Shown here: piece by piece, positions 39,025 through 50,072 of the stretch | Layout: each line of letters opens with the position of its first letter | How positions within the stretch are numbered: position 1 is the stretch's first letter | Source: Microbacterium sp. NIBRBAC000506063 | Lineage (GTDB): Bacteria; Actinomycetota; Actinomycetes; Actinomycetales; Microbacteriaceae | Length of the DNA: 64,000 bases | Assembly: GCF_017968845.1 (NCBI RefSeq) | Contig: NZ_CP072876.1 | Coordinates: 1,798,001-1,862,000 of the forward strand | Reading direction: 5' to 3' | The notes under the pieces: model-generated | What the model saw: the letters and a program-made list of their open reading frames with translations, nothing else | The model's database searches: none | What the model was told of the DNA's origin: nothing | Translations under genes and position numbers: made by a program

Positions 39025-41502
39025 ATGAGCGAGCCCCTTCCGGCCGCAGTTTCTGCGGCATCCGATACTCCTGCGCCTGATCCTCTGCTGGCGGGTCTGA
39101 ACCCGCAGCAGCTCGAGGCGGTGACCTACCGCGGGCCGGCGCTGCTCATCGTCGCCGGCGCGGGTTCGGGCAAGACGAGCGTGCTCACCCGCCGCATCGC
39201 GAGCCTGTTGCGGGGCCGTGAGGCGTGGCCGAGCCAGATCCTCGCGATCACCTTCACCAACAAGGCCGCCGGCGAGATGCGCGAGCGCGTCGCCCAGCTG
39301 GTCGGCGAGACCGCGCGTGGTATGTGGATCTCGACCTTCCACTCCGCCTGTGTGCGCATCCTCCGCCGCGAGGCCGAGCAGTTCGGCTTCACGAAGGCCT
39401 TCACGATCTACGATTCCGGCGACTCGCGGGCGCTCATCAAACGGCTGGTCAAGCAGCACGAGGCCGACGCGTACGGGTTGACGCCGGCATCCGTCCAGTC
39501 CCGCATCTCCAAGGCGAAGAACGAGCTGGCGGATGCCGAGAGCTACGCCCGTCAGGCGAACACGAGCGATCCCGTCGAGCGACTCTTCGTGGAGATCTTC
39601 GCCGACTACCAGCGCGAGCTGCGCAAGGCCAACGCCTTCGACTTCGACGACCTGATCGCGCAGACGGTGTTCCTGTTCCGCGCCTTCCCGCACGTCGCCG
39701 ATGTGTACCGGCGCCGTTTTCGGCACATCCTCGTCGACGAGTATCAAGACACCAACCACGCCCAGTACGCGCTCATCCATGAGTTGACCAGGCCGGTCTC
39801 GGGCTCGGCGCCGGAGGCGGAGCCCTTCGAGGCGAACGGGATGCTCATCTGGGACGAGCCGGCGGGCCCTTCGACGGGCTCAGGGACCGAGGCGGCGGAG
39901 ACGGGCGCCTCGCTCACGGTCGTCGGCGACTCTGATCAGTCGATCTACGCCTTCCGCGGCGCCGACATCCGCAACATCAGCGAGTTCGAGCGCGACTTCC
40001 CGGGGCGAAGGTCATCCTGCTCGAGCAGAACTACCGTTCGACGCAGAACATCCTGTCCGCGGCGAACGCCGTCATCGGCAACAACTTCGACCGCAAGGAC
40101 AAGAAGCTGTGGAGCGATCGCGGCGACGGCGCGAAGATCGTCGGTTTCACCGGCTACTCGCAGCACGATGAGGCACAGTTCATCGCCGACGAGATCGAGG
40201 CGCTGCATCGGGCGGGCGAGGCGTACTCCGAGATGGCGGTCTTCTACCGCACCAATTCGCAGTCGCGCGCGCTGGAAGAGATCTTCATCCGCGCGGCCGT
40301 GCCCTACAAGATCATGGGCGGCACGAAGTTCTACGAGCGCGCCGAGATCAAGGACGCCCTCGCCTACCTCATCGCCGTTGCGAACCCGGCCGACGAGATG
40401 TCGTTGCGCCGCATCCTCAACAAGCCGCGCCGCGGGATCGGCGGCGTGACCGAGGCGAACATCGCGCGCTTCGCCGAAGACCGCGGCATCACCTTCCGCG
40501 AGGCGCTCGCCGCGTCCGCCGAGATCGGGCTGGGCCCGAAGCTCCAGGCGGCGCTGACGCAGCTCGACACCGTGCTGCGAGAGGCGACCGAGATCCTGAT
40601 CCCTCCTCGGGAGAGGTGCCGCCGCCCACCTCGGTGGCCGAAGGGCTCACGCTGCTGCTGAACAAGAGCGGCTATTTCGACGCCCTCCGCGCCAGCCGCG
40701 ACCCGCAAGACGAGGCGAGGGTCGAGAACCTCGACGAGCTCGTCGCCGTCACCCGCGAGTTCGCGCGCAACAACCCCGAGGGCACGATCGTCGACTTCCT
40801 CACCGAGGTCGCCCTCGTCTCGGATGCCGACGACCTCGACGACGCCTCCGGCTCCGTCTCGCTCATGACCCTGCACACCGCCAAGGGGCTCGAGTACGAC
40901 GCGGTCTTCCTCACCGGCGTCGAGGAAGACCTCATCCCGCACCGCATCTCGGCGGGGAGCCGGGCGGCCCGCAGGAAGAGCGTCGCCTTTTCTACGTCGG
41001 CATCACCCGCGCGCGCAAGCGCCTGTACCTGTCGCTGGCGATGACTCGCGCGCAGTTCGGCGAGGTGTCGGTCGCGATGCCGAGCCGCTTCCTCCAGGAG
41101 ATCCCGGCTGAGCTCATCGACTGGCGGCAGTCGCCCGGAGACGTCAATTCCCGCGGCGGCACCCAGTCGCGCGCGCTCAATGCCCGGCGCCCTTCGACAA
41201 GCTCAGGGACCGGGAGCGGCGGAGGAGGCGCCTGGGGCGCACGGCCGCTGCCGAAGAGAGAGTCGTCGCTGAAGCCGCTGTCCACGGCATCCGACAGATT
41301 CCCCAACCGGGTCACCGCCAAGGTGCGCGACAACGGCGATCTCACGCTCGAGGCGGGCGACCGCATCCGTCACGCCGACTTCGGCGAGGGGCGTGTCGAC
41401 ATGGTCACCGGAGAGGGGGCCAAGCGCATCGCGCACGTGCGCTTCGACACCGCCGGCCAGAAGAAGCTGCTGATCAAGATCGCGCCGATCGAGAAGCTGT
41501 AG
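39025..41502 (+). CDS. pcrA: ATP-dependent DNA helicase PcrA/UvrD (three frameshifts)
   Basis: SF1A helicase for repair and replication-fork upkeep. Q motif LLAGLNPQQLEAVTYRGP; Walker A LLIVAGAGSGKTSVLTRRIA; Ia AITFTNKAAGEMRERV; II ILVDEYQDTNHAQY; III VVGDSDQSIYAFRGADIRNI; IV LEQNYRSTQNIL; V VSLMTLHTAKGLEYDAVFLT; VI FYVGITRARKRLYLSLA. The C-terminal Tudor-like part is DRIRHADFGEGRVDMVTGEG. Breaks near 40006 (GGGG), 40605 (CCC) and 40957 (GGGG) are repaired by one base each. Two dispersed-repeat insertions (39867; 41190) add PSTGSGT and PSTSSGT between motifs II and III and before the C-terminal domain. About 827 residues. Confidence 0.95.
39867..39889 (+). repeat. dispersed repeat inside pcrA, copy 1
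   Basis: CCTTCGACGGGCTCAGGGAC, translated GPSTGSGT, in an insertion between helicase motifs II and III. Confidence 0.7.
41190..41212 (+). repeat. dispersed repeat inside pcrA, copy 2
   Basis: CCTTCGACAAGCTCAGGGAC, translated PSTSSGT, in the linker before the Tudor-like domain. Confidence 0.7.
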
Positions 41503-41585
41503 CACGGCATCCGGGCACCCGGCGCCCGCCGGCGAGCTTCCCCCGTGGCGGCTTCGCTCCGGACGACGATCGCAGGACCCCGGGT

Positions 41586-41591
41586 TAGGCT
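41586..41591 (+). promoter_or_regulatory. -10 hexamer for sseB-like gene
   Basis: TAGGCT, 7 nt before the ATG at 41599. Confidence 0.55.
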
Positions 41592-41598
41592 GGCAGAT

Positions 41599-42670
41599 AT
41601 GGCCCTGTTCTCCCGCCGCAAGAAGACCGATCCGACGCCCGAGGTCGCTGAGGCGCCCGAGTCCGCCGCGCCCGAGACCGAAGAGGCGCCGGCGGCTCCC
41701 GAGGTGAACATCTCGGTGCAGGCGTTCCGCGGCGTCGGTGCCCAGGCGGGTCCGGAGGTCGGGCTGGAGGAGTCGGATGCCGCGGCACCCGCCCCCGCGC
41801 CCGTGCAGGCGGCCGCCCGGCATCTCCGCAGCCGACCGCCGAGCGACCGCTGCCGCTCGCTCCCATCGCCCCTCCCGCCCAGAACCACACCGTTCCGGGC
41901 ATGCAGGACAACGTGCTGCTGCGCGAGGCCCTCGCGCGTCTGGGCGAGAAGCCCACGAACGAACAGCTGCTCGGGGTGCTGCGCCAGGCGCTGCAGGGGC
42001 ACCTCATCCTGCGCGTGCACGGCGATGCCCAGGAGCAGCTGAAGCAGGGACAGGCCCTGTCGATCGGGATCCTCCGCGACGGCGACCGCAGCTTCCTGCT
42101 CGCCTTCAGCTCAGCCGAGGCGCTGCGGCGCGTCCTCGTGCAGGACTCCGATCCGAAGGACTCCTCCGCCGTCGCACAGCCCGTCTCCGCGGTCCTCCAC
42201 CAGGTGATCGCGGGCGACTTCACCGGCCTGATCCTCGACAACGCCTCGGCGCCGCACCGCGCGGTCTTCCCGACCGAGGTGCTGAAGAAGGCGATCGAGG
42301 AGGCCGACCCGAAGCTGGCGGTCAAGGGCATCCTCGCGGTTCCGCAGGAGAGCGGTGTGGAGGGCTCGTGGCCGATGCGCTCAAGACCACCAAGATGTGG
42401 GTGGCCGCCGGCACGCAGCCGACCGGTGAGGTCGGCATCGCGGAGATGAAGTCGCCCGACGGCTCCCGCTTCCTGCAGCTGTTCAGTCACCCGCTGGAGG
42501 TCGTGGCGCTCGGACGCGGGGAGCGGCCGCTGCCCTTCACGCCCGAGCAGCTCGGCAAGGTGCTGAAGAGTCAGCTCGGCCTCTCCGGTGTCCTCGTCGA
42601 CCCGGCAGGGCCGTCGGCGGTCGTGCGGCGCGAGGCGCTCACCGAGCTGATCGCGCTCGCCGTGGAGTAG
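41599..42670 (+). CDS. SseB-family protein (two frameshifts)
   Basis: About 357 residues. A charged, Pro/Ala/Glu-rich N-terminus of roughly 100 residues leads into two alpha/beta units: LLREALARLGEKPTNEQLLG, LSIGILRDGDRSFLLAFSSA and PHRAVFPTEVLKKA; then KTTKMWVAAGTQPTGEVGIA and SRFLQLFSHPLEVVALGRGE. This is the SseB N-terminal-domain pattern seen in actinobacteria. Breaks near 41815 and 42366 (GGG) are repaired by one base each (the second to SGVEGLVADALKTT). Role unknown; the enteric sulfurtransferase-linked function should not be assumed. Confidence 0.75.
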
Positions 42671-42828
42671 CCGACGGATCGGAGCTCCGGCATCCGGTTC
42701 GGAATTCCGGACGTCCGGGACGCCATCGGCGAGTCGTGGCCCGACACGCCGGGGGCGGCGCACCTCGTCCGAGATCCCGAACCCGGATGCCGCAGAACAC
42801 CTGTCTTCCGCGTGCCGTCGGCGCCCCG

Positions 42829-42834
42829 TAGAGT
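42829..42834 (+). promoter_or_regulatory. -10 hexamer for LigD polymerase gene
   Basis: TAGAGT, 6 nt before the ATG at 42841. Confidence 0.55.
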
Positions 42835-42840
42835 CGGGGC

Positions 42841-43860
42841 ATGCCCGCCGAGCGCGTCGTGATCTCCGTGTCGGACCCCGACGGGGAACGGGAGGTCGCC
42901 CTCTCGAGCCCGAACCGCGTCGTGTGGCCGGAGGCCGGCATCACCAAGGCCGAGCTCGCCGAGTACGTGCAGCTCGTCGCCGAGCCCTTCCTCCGGGCGA
43001 ACGGCGACCGTCCGGTCTCGCTCGAGCGGTTCCGGGCAGGGATCGACTCCGAGGGCTTCTTCTCGAAGAACCCGCCGAAGGGAACGCCCGACTACGTCGG
43101 GGCGGTCGAGGTGACCTACGGCAGCGGGAGGCGGCATCCGCAGGTCGTCCTCGAGCGTCCCTCCGCGGTCGTGTGGGCGGTGCAGATGAACACGATCGTG
43201 TTCCATCCCTGGGCGTCGCTGGCATCCGACACGGATCTGCCGGTGGAGCTGCGCATCGATCTGGACCCGCAGCCGGGCACCGACATCGACGATGCGGTCG
43301 TCGTCGCCCACGCGCTGCGCGAGGTGCTGCGGGAGGCGGGGCTGGAGGCCTTCGCCAAGACGAGCGGCAACCGCGGCCTGCACATCTTCGCGCCGATCGT
43401 GCCCGAGCACGAGTTCCTCGACGTCCGTCACGCGGTGATCGCGGCCGGACGCGAGCTGGAACGTCGGATGCCGGACGAGGTCACCCTCAACTGGTGGAAG
43501 GAGGAGCGCGGGGCGCGCATCTTCCTCGACTACAACCAGGCCAATCGCGACCGTACGATGGCCGGCGCCTACAGCCCGCGCGCACTGCCGGGCGCGACCG
43601 TGTCGACGCCGGTGGAGTGGGACGAGCTCGACGGCATCGACCCGGCGGCGTTCACGGTGCGCAGCATCCCGGAGCGCCTCGACACCGTGGGTGACCCCTG
43701 GGAGCGGATGCACGAGGCGCCCGGCCGCCTCGACACGCTGCTGAGCTGGTGGGAGCGCGACGTGGCCGCCGGTCTCGGGGAGCTGGTGTTCCCGCCGGAG
43801 TTCCCCAAGATGCCCGGCGAGCCGCCGCGCGTGCAGCCGAGCCGGGCGAAGAAGGACTGA
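42841..43860 (+). CDS. LigD-type DNA polymerase/primase domain protein
   Basis: 339 residues, intact. Stand-alone polymerase domain of non-homologous end joining (archaeo-eukaryotic primase fold). [20 protein letters not shown] opens the domain. The metal-binding pair is in [32 protein letters not shown] holds the catalytic His, and [20 protein letters not shown] is the downstream motif. No ligase, nuclease or Ku gene is adjacent. It adds nucleotides or ribonucleotides at breaks in relatives. Confidence 0.92.
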   Translation: MPAERVVISVSDPDGEREVALSSPNRVVWPEAGITKAELAEYVQLVAEPFLRANGDRPVSLERFRAGIDSEGFFSKNPPKGTPDYVGAVEVTYGSGRRHPQVVLERPSAVVWAVQMNTIVFHPWASLASDTDLPVELRIDLDPQPGTDIDDAVVVAHALREVLREAGLEAFAKTSGNRGLHIFAPIVPEHEFLDVRHAVIAAGRELERRMPDEVTLNWWKEERGARIFLDYNQANRDRTMAGAYSPRALPGATVSTPVEWDELDGIDPAAFTVRSIPERLDTVGDPWERMHEAPGRLDTLLSWWERDVAAGLGELVFPPEFPKMPGEPPRVQPSRAKKD

Positions 43861-43877
43861 GCAGGGTCCCACCCTTC

Positions 43878-43960
43878 CCGAGTGCACCGGTTGTCGTCGA
43901 GGCACCAGGTGTTCGCGGTCAGAAGACGGTGCACTCGGTGACAGGTGGTGCACTGGGCGA
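43878..43960. repeat. GTGCAC-centred repeats between convergent genes
   Basis: CCGAGTGCACCG (43878-43889) and its exact complement CGGTGCACTCGG (43927-43938) flank a 37-nt loop; a third GGTGCACTGGG follows at about 43949. The position at the convergent 3' ends suits a terminator, though the loop is long. Confidence 0.45.
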
Positions 43961-43984
43961 AAGGAGGAAGGGCGGGAGGGGCGC

Positions 43985-45436
43985 TCAGGGCCGGGGAAGA
44001 GGTCGGCGAGTGAGGCGGGGTCCCGGCATCCGCCAGAGCGGTGCGCGCCGCGTACCACCCGGCCATCGCGTTGACACCGGGCCCGGGCGGCGTCGCCGCC
44101 GAGGCGAGATACACCCCGCGCACGGGTGTGCGCCACGGTGCGGGGAGAGGGTGGGACGCCGGGCCGCCTGCAGCATCGTGAAGGAGCCGGCGAGGATGTC
44201 GCCTCCGATGTCGGAGGGATTGAACGCCTCGCGATCGGATGCCGGCACAGCGTGACCGGCGAGGATGCGATCGCGGAAGCCCGGTGCGAACCGCTCGATC
44301 TGCCGGGTGACGAGCTCGGTGGGGTCGAGGTCCGAGCCCAGCGGCACGTGGATGTACGTCCACAGCACCGCCTTGCCCGCCGGGCGCGGGTCTCGTCGAC
44401 CACCGAGGGCTGCACCGCCAGCACGTAGGGGCGCTCGCTCACCCGCCCCGCCGCGACCGCGTTCTCGCTCGCCCACACCTCGGCGTGCGTCCCGCCGACG
44501 TGCACGGTGGGCGCCCGCGCCACGAGCGGGTTCGTCCATGGGACCGGGCCGTCGAGGGCGAAGTCGACCTTCGCGGCCGCAGGGCCGTAGCGGTACCGCC
44601 GCACGGCGTGGGCGTAGCGCGAGGGAATGTCGCGATGCGTCAGCAGGAGCCGCGGGGAGGTGTTCAGCAGCAGGAGGTCGCCGCGGGCGGGGTCGCCCCA
44701 GTCCAGCGCGTCGAGGTCGTCCACCCGCGCGTCGGTCTCGAGCGTGCCGCCGTGCGCGCGGACATCGTCGATCATGGCGTCGGCGATCGCCTGGGCGCCG
44801 CCGCGCGGAAAGGCCCAGCCGCCGGCGTGCGCGTGGGCGGCCAGCAGCAGTCCCGCCGCCGCGGCGCTCAGCGAGGGCAGCGGGGTGTTCGCGTGGGCGA
44901 TGACACCGGAGAGCAGAGACGCGGCCTCCTCGGTCCGGAAGGAGTGCTTCGCCATCGCCGTGCCCTGTTCGAGCACCCGCAGGCCGAAGCGGAGGGCGGT
45001 GAGCGGATGCCGCGGCACCCGTAGCAGCGAGGAGCCGGTGAAGTCGACGACCCCTCGATGTGCCTGCTCAAGGGCCGCAGCAGCGCCCGCCAGGCTCTGG
45101 CATCCGCCCCGAGCGCTTCGGCGGTGCGCTCGAGGTCATGCCAGGCGATGCCGGCACGGCCGTCGTCGAGCGGATGCGCGTAGGCGACCTCGTGCCGGAT
45201 CCAGTCCACGCGCCGCTGGATTCCGAACGCGCGGAGGAAGGGGAGGCCAGAGCGGCGGGGTGGACGGCGGAGCCGATGTCGTGCCGGAATCCGGGCAGGG
45301 TCAGCTCGGCGGTGCGGACGCCGCCGCCGAGGGTTCCGGCCGCCTCGAGGACGCGCACCTCATAGCCCGCGCGAGCGAGCGCGACGGCGGCGGCGAGTCC
45401 GTTCGGACCGCTGCCGATGATCGTCGCGCGCGCCAC
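43985..45436 (-). CDS. phytoene-dehydrogenase-like FAD oxidoreductase (multiple frameshifts)
   Basis: NAD(P)/FAD-dependent oxidoreductase of the CrtI/phytoene desaturase-like group. Dinucleotide motif [20 protein letters not shown], then [20 protein letters not shown] and [11 protein letters not shown]. The middle has [20 protein letters not shown]; the end has [20 protein letters not shown] and GWYAARTAL, the usual substrate-cap and FAD-tail pattern. Breaks near 45245, 45053, 44393 and 44157 are each repaired by one G or C; the last residues are uncertain because another break near 44024 may set the stop. Product about 480 residues. GTG 45436 follows the TetR stop by 3 nt. It is not in a carotenoid cluster, so substrate is open. 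Confidence 0.75.
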
Positions 45437-45439
45437 GGT

Positions 45440-46110
45440 TCAGGCCAGCTCGGCCTGCACGCGCCGGGTGATCTCGGCCATCGGCATCGCGCGGGGAAGA
45501 CGGCGACGACGATGTCGTCCGCGGAGGGCTCGCCGGCGGCATCCGGATGCACGCCGTAGCGCCGCAGCACATCGTCGAACGCGGATTGGAGGGCGGATGC
45601 CGGCACGCGCTTCCCGCGCAGGAGCTGGCGCAGCACGTGGTTGTGCACGGCTGTCACGAGCGCGGCGAAACCCACCGCGTCCAGCGGATCGATGTCGGGA
45701 AGCGCCGTGCGCAGGTAGTCGTCGAACAGGCGCTCGTAGCGGAACACCGTGATGATCTCGCGTTCGCGCAGCGCCGGGACCTGCCGCACGATCTCGTAGC
45801 GGCGCCGGGCGACCTCGGGGTCGCTCGCGAAGTGGGTGAACACGGTCGTGGACGCCTCGCAGATCGCCAGCCAGGGATTCGGGTGGCCGGCCGCCAGGAA
45901 GGCGCGCAGCTGTTCGAGCAGCACCTCGTGATCGGCGAAGACGACGTCCTCCTTGCCGCCGAACTGGCGGAAGAAGGTCGAACGCGAGACGCCGGCGGCG
46001 CGGGCGATCTGCTCGACGGAGGTCTGATCGAACCCTTGCGCGGCGAACAGATCCAGCGCGGCCGAGACGACGCCGGTGCGCGCGGCGGAGTGGTGTGCGA
46101 CATCGCTCAT
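45440..46110 (-). CDS. TetR-family transcriptional regulator (frameshifted)
   Basis: About 223 residues. N-terminal helix-turn-helix: AALDLFAAQGFDQTSVEQIA, ARAAGVSRSTFFRQFGGKED. The C-terminal ligand domain is unlike named families. A break near 45495 (CCCC, coding strand) is repaired to VFPRAMPMAEITRRVQAELA. It is immediately upstream of, and co-directional with, the oxidoreductase gene, so it probably controls that pair. TAGGCT lies 6 nt before its ATG. Confidence 0.85.
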
Positions 46111-46116
46111 GATCAG

Positions 46117-46122
46117 AGCCTA
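46117..46122 (-). promoter_or_regulatory. -10 hexamer for TetR-oxidoreductase unit
   Basis: TAGGCT on the minus strand, 6 nt before the ATG at 46110. Confidence 0.55.
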
Positions 46123-46266
46123 TTCCTCTGCGCCTCTCAGGGCCCGCACCATGCCCGGAGAGGCATCTTCCGGGTAGTAAGCTGGTGAATCGGGTCGATT
46201 TATTCCCCGATCGATGCTCCGACAAATCTGTCGCGTCCCGCCAGCCGCAATCAGCGAAGGACTGAA

Positions 46267-47430
46267 GTGGATCTCTACGAGTACCAGGCACGAGACCTGT
46301 TCGAATCCTACGGAGTGCCGGTGCTCGCCGGCATCGTCGCCGACACCCCGAGGAGGTGAAGGCAGCCGCGGAGAAGATCGGCGGCGTGGTCGTCGTCAAG
46401 GCGCAGGTCAAGACCGGCGGTCGCGGCAAGGCCGGTGGCGTGAAGGTCGCCAAGACCCCCGAAGAGGCGTACGAGGCGGCCAAGGCCATCCTCGGCCTCG
46501 ATATCAAGGGCCACGTCGTCAAGCGCGTGATGGTCGCCGCCGGTGCCCGCATCGCCGAGGAGTTCTACTTCTCCGTGCTGTTGGACCGGGCCAACCGCTC
46601 CTACCTCTCGCTGTGCTCCGTCGAGGGCGGCATGGAGATCGAGCAGCTGGCGGTGGAGAAACCCGAAGCGCTCGCCCGCATCGAGGTCGACCCGCTGGTG
46701 GGCATCAACAAGACCAAGGCGATCGAGATCGCCAAGGCGGCGAACTTCCCCGACGAGCTCGTCTCGAAGGTGGCCGATGTCTTCGTCAAGCTCTACGAGG
46801 TCTACAAGGGCGAGGACGCCACGCTGGTCGAGGTGAACCCCCTCGTGCTCACGGAAGAGGGCGAGATCATCGCGCTGGACGGCAAGGTCTCGCTCGACGA
46901 GAACGGCAGCGAGGTGCGTCACCCGCAGCACGAGGCGCTCGAGGACAAGGACGCGGCCGACCCGCTGGAGGCCAAGGCCAAGGAGGCCGGTCTCAACTAC
47001 GTCAAGCTCGACGGCGAGGTCGGCATCATCGGCAACGGCGCGGGCCTGGTCATGTCGACGCTCGACGTCGTCGCCTACGCCGGCGAGAACCACGGCGGCG
47101 TGAAGCCGGCGAACTTCCTCGACATCGGCGGCGGCGCGAACGCGCAGGTCATGGCCGCCGGTCTCGACGTCATCCTCGGCGACGCGCAGGTCAAGAGCGT
47201 GTTCGTCAATGTCTTCGGCGGCATCACCTCGTGCGTGGCCGTCGCAGAGGGCATCGTGAAGGCCCTGGAGATCCTGGGCGATGCCGCCACCAAGCCCTGG
47301 TGGTCCGCCTGGACGGCAACCAGGTCGAGGAGGGTCGCGCCATCCTCGCGGAGGCCAACCACCCCTCGTCACCCTCGCCGCGGGCATGGACGAAGGCGCC
47401 GACAAGGCCGCAGAGCTGGCGAACGCCTGA
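46267..47430 (+). CDS. sucC: succinate-CoA ligase, beta subunit (three frameshifts)
   Basis: Binds nucleotide and succinate in the TCA-cycle succinyl-CoA synthetase. [22 protein letters not shown]-grasp part [40 protein letters not shown]; ligase part [55 protein letters not shown]. Breaks near 46348 (CCCC), 47299 (CCC) and 47366 (CCCC) are repaired by one C each to [26 protein letters not shown] and [15 protein letters not shown] start with GAAGGA upstream. A possible promoter -10 (TAAGCT) is at 46178-46183. Confidence 0.95.
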
Positions 47431-47441
47431 CCGATTTGGCT

Positions 47442-47474
47442 GGTCCCTGAGCCCGCCTGCGGGCAGGGGCCGAG
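47442..47474 (-). repeat. dispersed repeat between sucC and sucD
   Basis: GGTCCCTGAGCCCGCCTGCG then GGCAGGGGCCGAG. The first half is the dispersed-repeat core in reverse orientation; CCCGCCTGCGGGCAGGGG adds a short dyad. It lies in the 60-nt spacer, where it could modulate the sucC:sucD ratio. Confidence 0.55.
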
Positions 47475-47490
47475 ATAAAGGACTGAAGAA

Positions 47491-48392
47491 ATGTCGATCT
47501 ACCTCAACAAGGACTCCAAGGTCATCGTCCAGGGCATCACCGGCGGCGAGGGAACCAAGCACACCGCGCTCATGCTCAAGGCGGGTACCAACATCGTCGG
47601 CGGCGTGAACGCCCGCAAGGCCGGCACCACCGTCACCCACGAGAAGCCGCACGAGGGCGAAGTGGAGCTGCCCGTGTTCGGCACGGTCGCCGAGGCGATG
47701 GAGAAGACCGGCGCAGACGTGTCGGTCGCCTTCGTGCCGCCGAAGTTCGCCAAAGACGCGATGATCGAGGCCATCGACGCCGAGATCCCGCTTCTCGTCG
47801 TCATCACCGAGGGCATCCCCGTGGGCGACAGCGCCGAGGCCTGGGCCTACGCGAAGTCGAAGGGCAACAAGACCCGCATCATCGGCCCGAACTGCCCCGG
47901 CATCATCACTCCCGGTGAGGCGCTGGCCGGCATCACCCCGGCCAACATCACCGGCACCGGCCCCATCGGGCTGGTGTCGAAGTCGGGCACGCTGACGTAC
48001 CAGATGATGTTCGAGCTGAAGGACATCGGATTCTCCACCGCCATCGGCATCGGCGGCGACCCGATCATCGGCACCACGCACATCGATGCGCTCGAGGCGT
48101 TCGAGGCGGACCCCGACACGAAGGCGATCGTCATGATCGGCGAGATCGGGGGCGACGCGGAGGAGCGTGCGGCCGAGTACATCAAGGCGCACGTCACCAA
48201 GCCCGTCGTCGGCTACGTCGCCGGTTTCACCGCGCCCGAGGGCAAGACCATGGGCCACGCCGGCGCCATCGTCTCCGGCTCCGCCGGCACCGCGCAGGCC
48301 AAGAAGGAGGCCCTCGAGGCCGCCGGCGTCAAGGTCGGGAAGACCCCTCCGAGACCGCCGAGCTCATGCGCGCCATCGTCGAGGCCCTGTAA
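47491..48392 (+). CDS. sucD: succinate-CoA ligase, alpha subunit (3' frameshift)
   Basis: CoA-binding subunit paired with Suc[21 protein letters not shown] (CoA-binding Rossmann fold), [46 protein letters not shown], and phospho-His segment [19 protein letters not shown] with the conserved His. A break near 48349 (CCCC) is repaired to [18 protein letters not shown]. About 300 residues. The leader AAAGGACTGAAGAA before the ATG echoes that of sucC. Confidence 0.95.
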
Positions 48393-48407
48393 CAGCGACA
48401 CGAGGAT

Positions 48408-48437
48408 GAGGGGCCGGATGCTCGCATCCGGCCCCTC
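48408..48437 (+). terminator. sucCD terminator hairpin
   Basis: GAGGGGCCGGATG and CATCCGGCCCCTC: perfect 13-bp stem around CTCG, followed by TCT. Confidence 0.8.
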
Positions 48438-48460
48438 TCTGCATCCCGGGGAGAGGTGAC

Positions 48461-48514
48461 ATGCGCGACGATCGTGCTGCCATCGCCGAGCTGCTCGCGG
48501 GTGCGGGCCGATGA
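48461..48514 (+). CDS. 17-residue ORF upstream of the deacetylase gene
   Basis: MRDDRAAIAELLAGAGR, with GGGGAGAGG 4-5 nt before its ATG and a stop overlapping the next start (ATGA). It may be a translational-coupling leader for the deacetylase or the end of a gene lost upstream. No family assigned. Confidence 0.4.
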   Translation: MRDDRAAIAELLAGAGR

Positions 48515-50069
48515 ACGCCCGGCGCTCGGTCGCGGCTTCCCTCGCCCTGCTCTGTCTCCTCGGCACCGCGAGCTGGGGACCGGTTGCCGAGGCGCACGAG
48601 GAGCCGCCCGAGCGGGACGACGTCCGGGTGCGTGTCGTCGATGCGCCGCCGGCGCCTCTCGACCCCGCGGCCTTCCCCGAGCTCACCCTGCAGCGCCTCC
48701 GCAACGACACCGTCGGCGTGCAGGCACGCATGGCCTACCTCCCGGGCACGGGGATCACGTCGCCGCGCTCAACGCGCGCATCGACGAGCTGATCCGCTCG
48801 ACCATCCGTCAGCAGGGCGGAGACTACACACCGGTCGTCGAGGCGCGAGGCGCTGGGCTCAGCGCCCGCGGCTGCCTGCCCGGCTCGACGCTCCTACCGG
48901 CTTCCGAGGTGCTCTCGCACCCCGAGCTGGGACCGCCAGCGGGTTCGGGCGCGGCGGTCGTCTGCGACATCGTGGCGGCGCAGGGTCCCTTCTTCGGCGA
49001 GCGTCTGCGTGTCGTCGTCGGCACGGCCTCGGAACAGGACTCCGACAGCTCCGTCGTCATCTACGTCGACACGGCGACCGGCGAGACCGCGACAGCCGAG
49101 GATCTCTGGCAGGAGGGAGCCGCCGCAGCCCTGCACGGGGATCTGGTCGAGGCGATCCGTCGCGAAGCCGGTGCGCTCAGCCGCACGCCGTACGGCGAGG
49201 GCGCCGAGGAGCAGGAGGACGGTATCCGAGCGGCTCTGGCCACGACGGTCCCGGCGGCCGAGGGCGCGATGGCCTTCACCGTCCCGGCGGAGCTCTTCGT
49301 CGCGGATCCGAGCGGGCTCGGCATCGGGGCGACCCCGGAGGCGTTCACCGTCGAGGTTCCGGCCGAGCTCGTCGCGCGTCTTGCCACGCCCTTCGGTCGA
49401 CGTCTGGCGGCGGCATCCGGACGCGCCTTCGACGGCCCGGACGCCGTGCCCGCAGGCCGCGAATGGGTCGATTGCACCCTTCTGCCGTGCCTCGCGCTCA
49501 CCTATGACGACGGGCCGTCCGCGCACACGCCGCGTCTGCTCGATGAGCTCGAGGGTGCACGGGCCGCCGCGACCTTCTACGTCCTGGGGTCGTCGGCGTC
49601 CCGTCTGCCCGGGACCGTCTCGCGAGCCGCGGCCGAGGGGCATGAGATCGGCGCGCACACGTGGAGCCATCCTCATATGACCCAATTGACGGATGCCGGG
49701 ATCCGCTCGCAACTGAAGCGCACGCGCTCGCTCCTGCGGACGCTCTCGGGCCAGCCCGTGGCGACGTTCCGGCCGCCCTACGGCGACGTCGACCGACGTG
49801 TGCTCAAGGTCGCGGGCCTCCCCGCGGTGCTCTGGACGGTGGACACGCGCGACTGGGCCGGGCCGTCGGACAGGAGGCTCCTGCGGGAGGCGATCGACGA
49901 GCCGGAGCCGGGCGGGATCGTGCTGTTCCACGACACGCACGAGCAGACGGTCGCGCTCGCGCCCGAGATCATCTCGGAGTTGCGCGATCGGGGCTTCACG
50001 CTCGTGACGGTGACCCAGCTGTTCGACGGCGACCTGCCACGGCGCGGCGCCTGGCGCGGCGCCCCCTGA
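48511..50069 (+). CDS. secreted polysaccharide deacetylase, NodB domain (frameshifted)
   Basis: Exported metal-dependent deacetylase, probably acting on peptidoglycan or another cell-wall glycan. Signal peptide SVAASLALLCLLGTASWGPV. An N-terminal domain of about 270 residues resembles the DUF3298/RsiV-like lobe seen in some actinobacterial deacetylases. The NodB domain near 49490-50030 has all five motifs: TYDDGPSAHT, HTWSHPHM, RPPYGD, DTRDW and VLFHDTHEQT. A break near 48751 (GGGG) is repaired to PGTGDHVAALNARIDEL. About 519 residues. Confidence 0.88.
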
Positions 50070-50072
50070 CGC

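Noticed and set aside
43985..45436. A carotenoid biosynthesis cluster
   Set aside because: No crtB, crtE or cyclase gene is adjacent; only the phytoene-dehydrogenase-like fold and a TetR gene are present.
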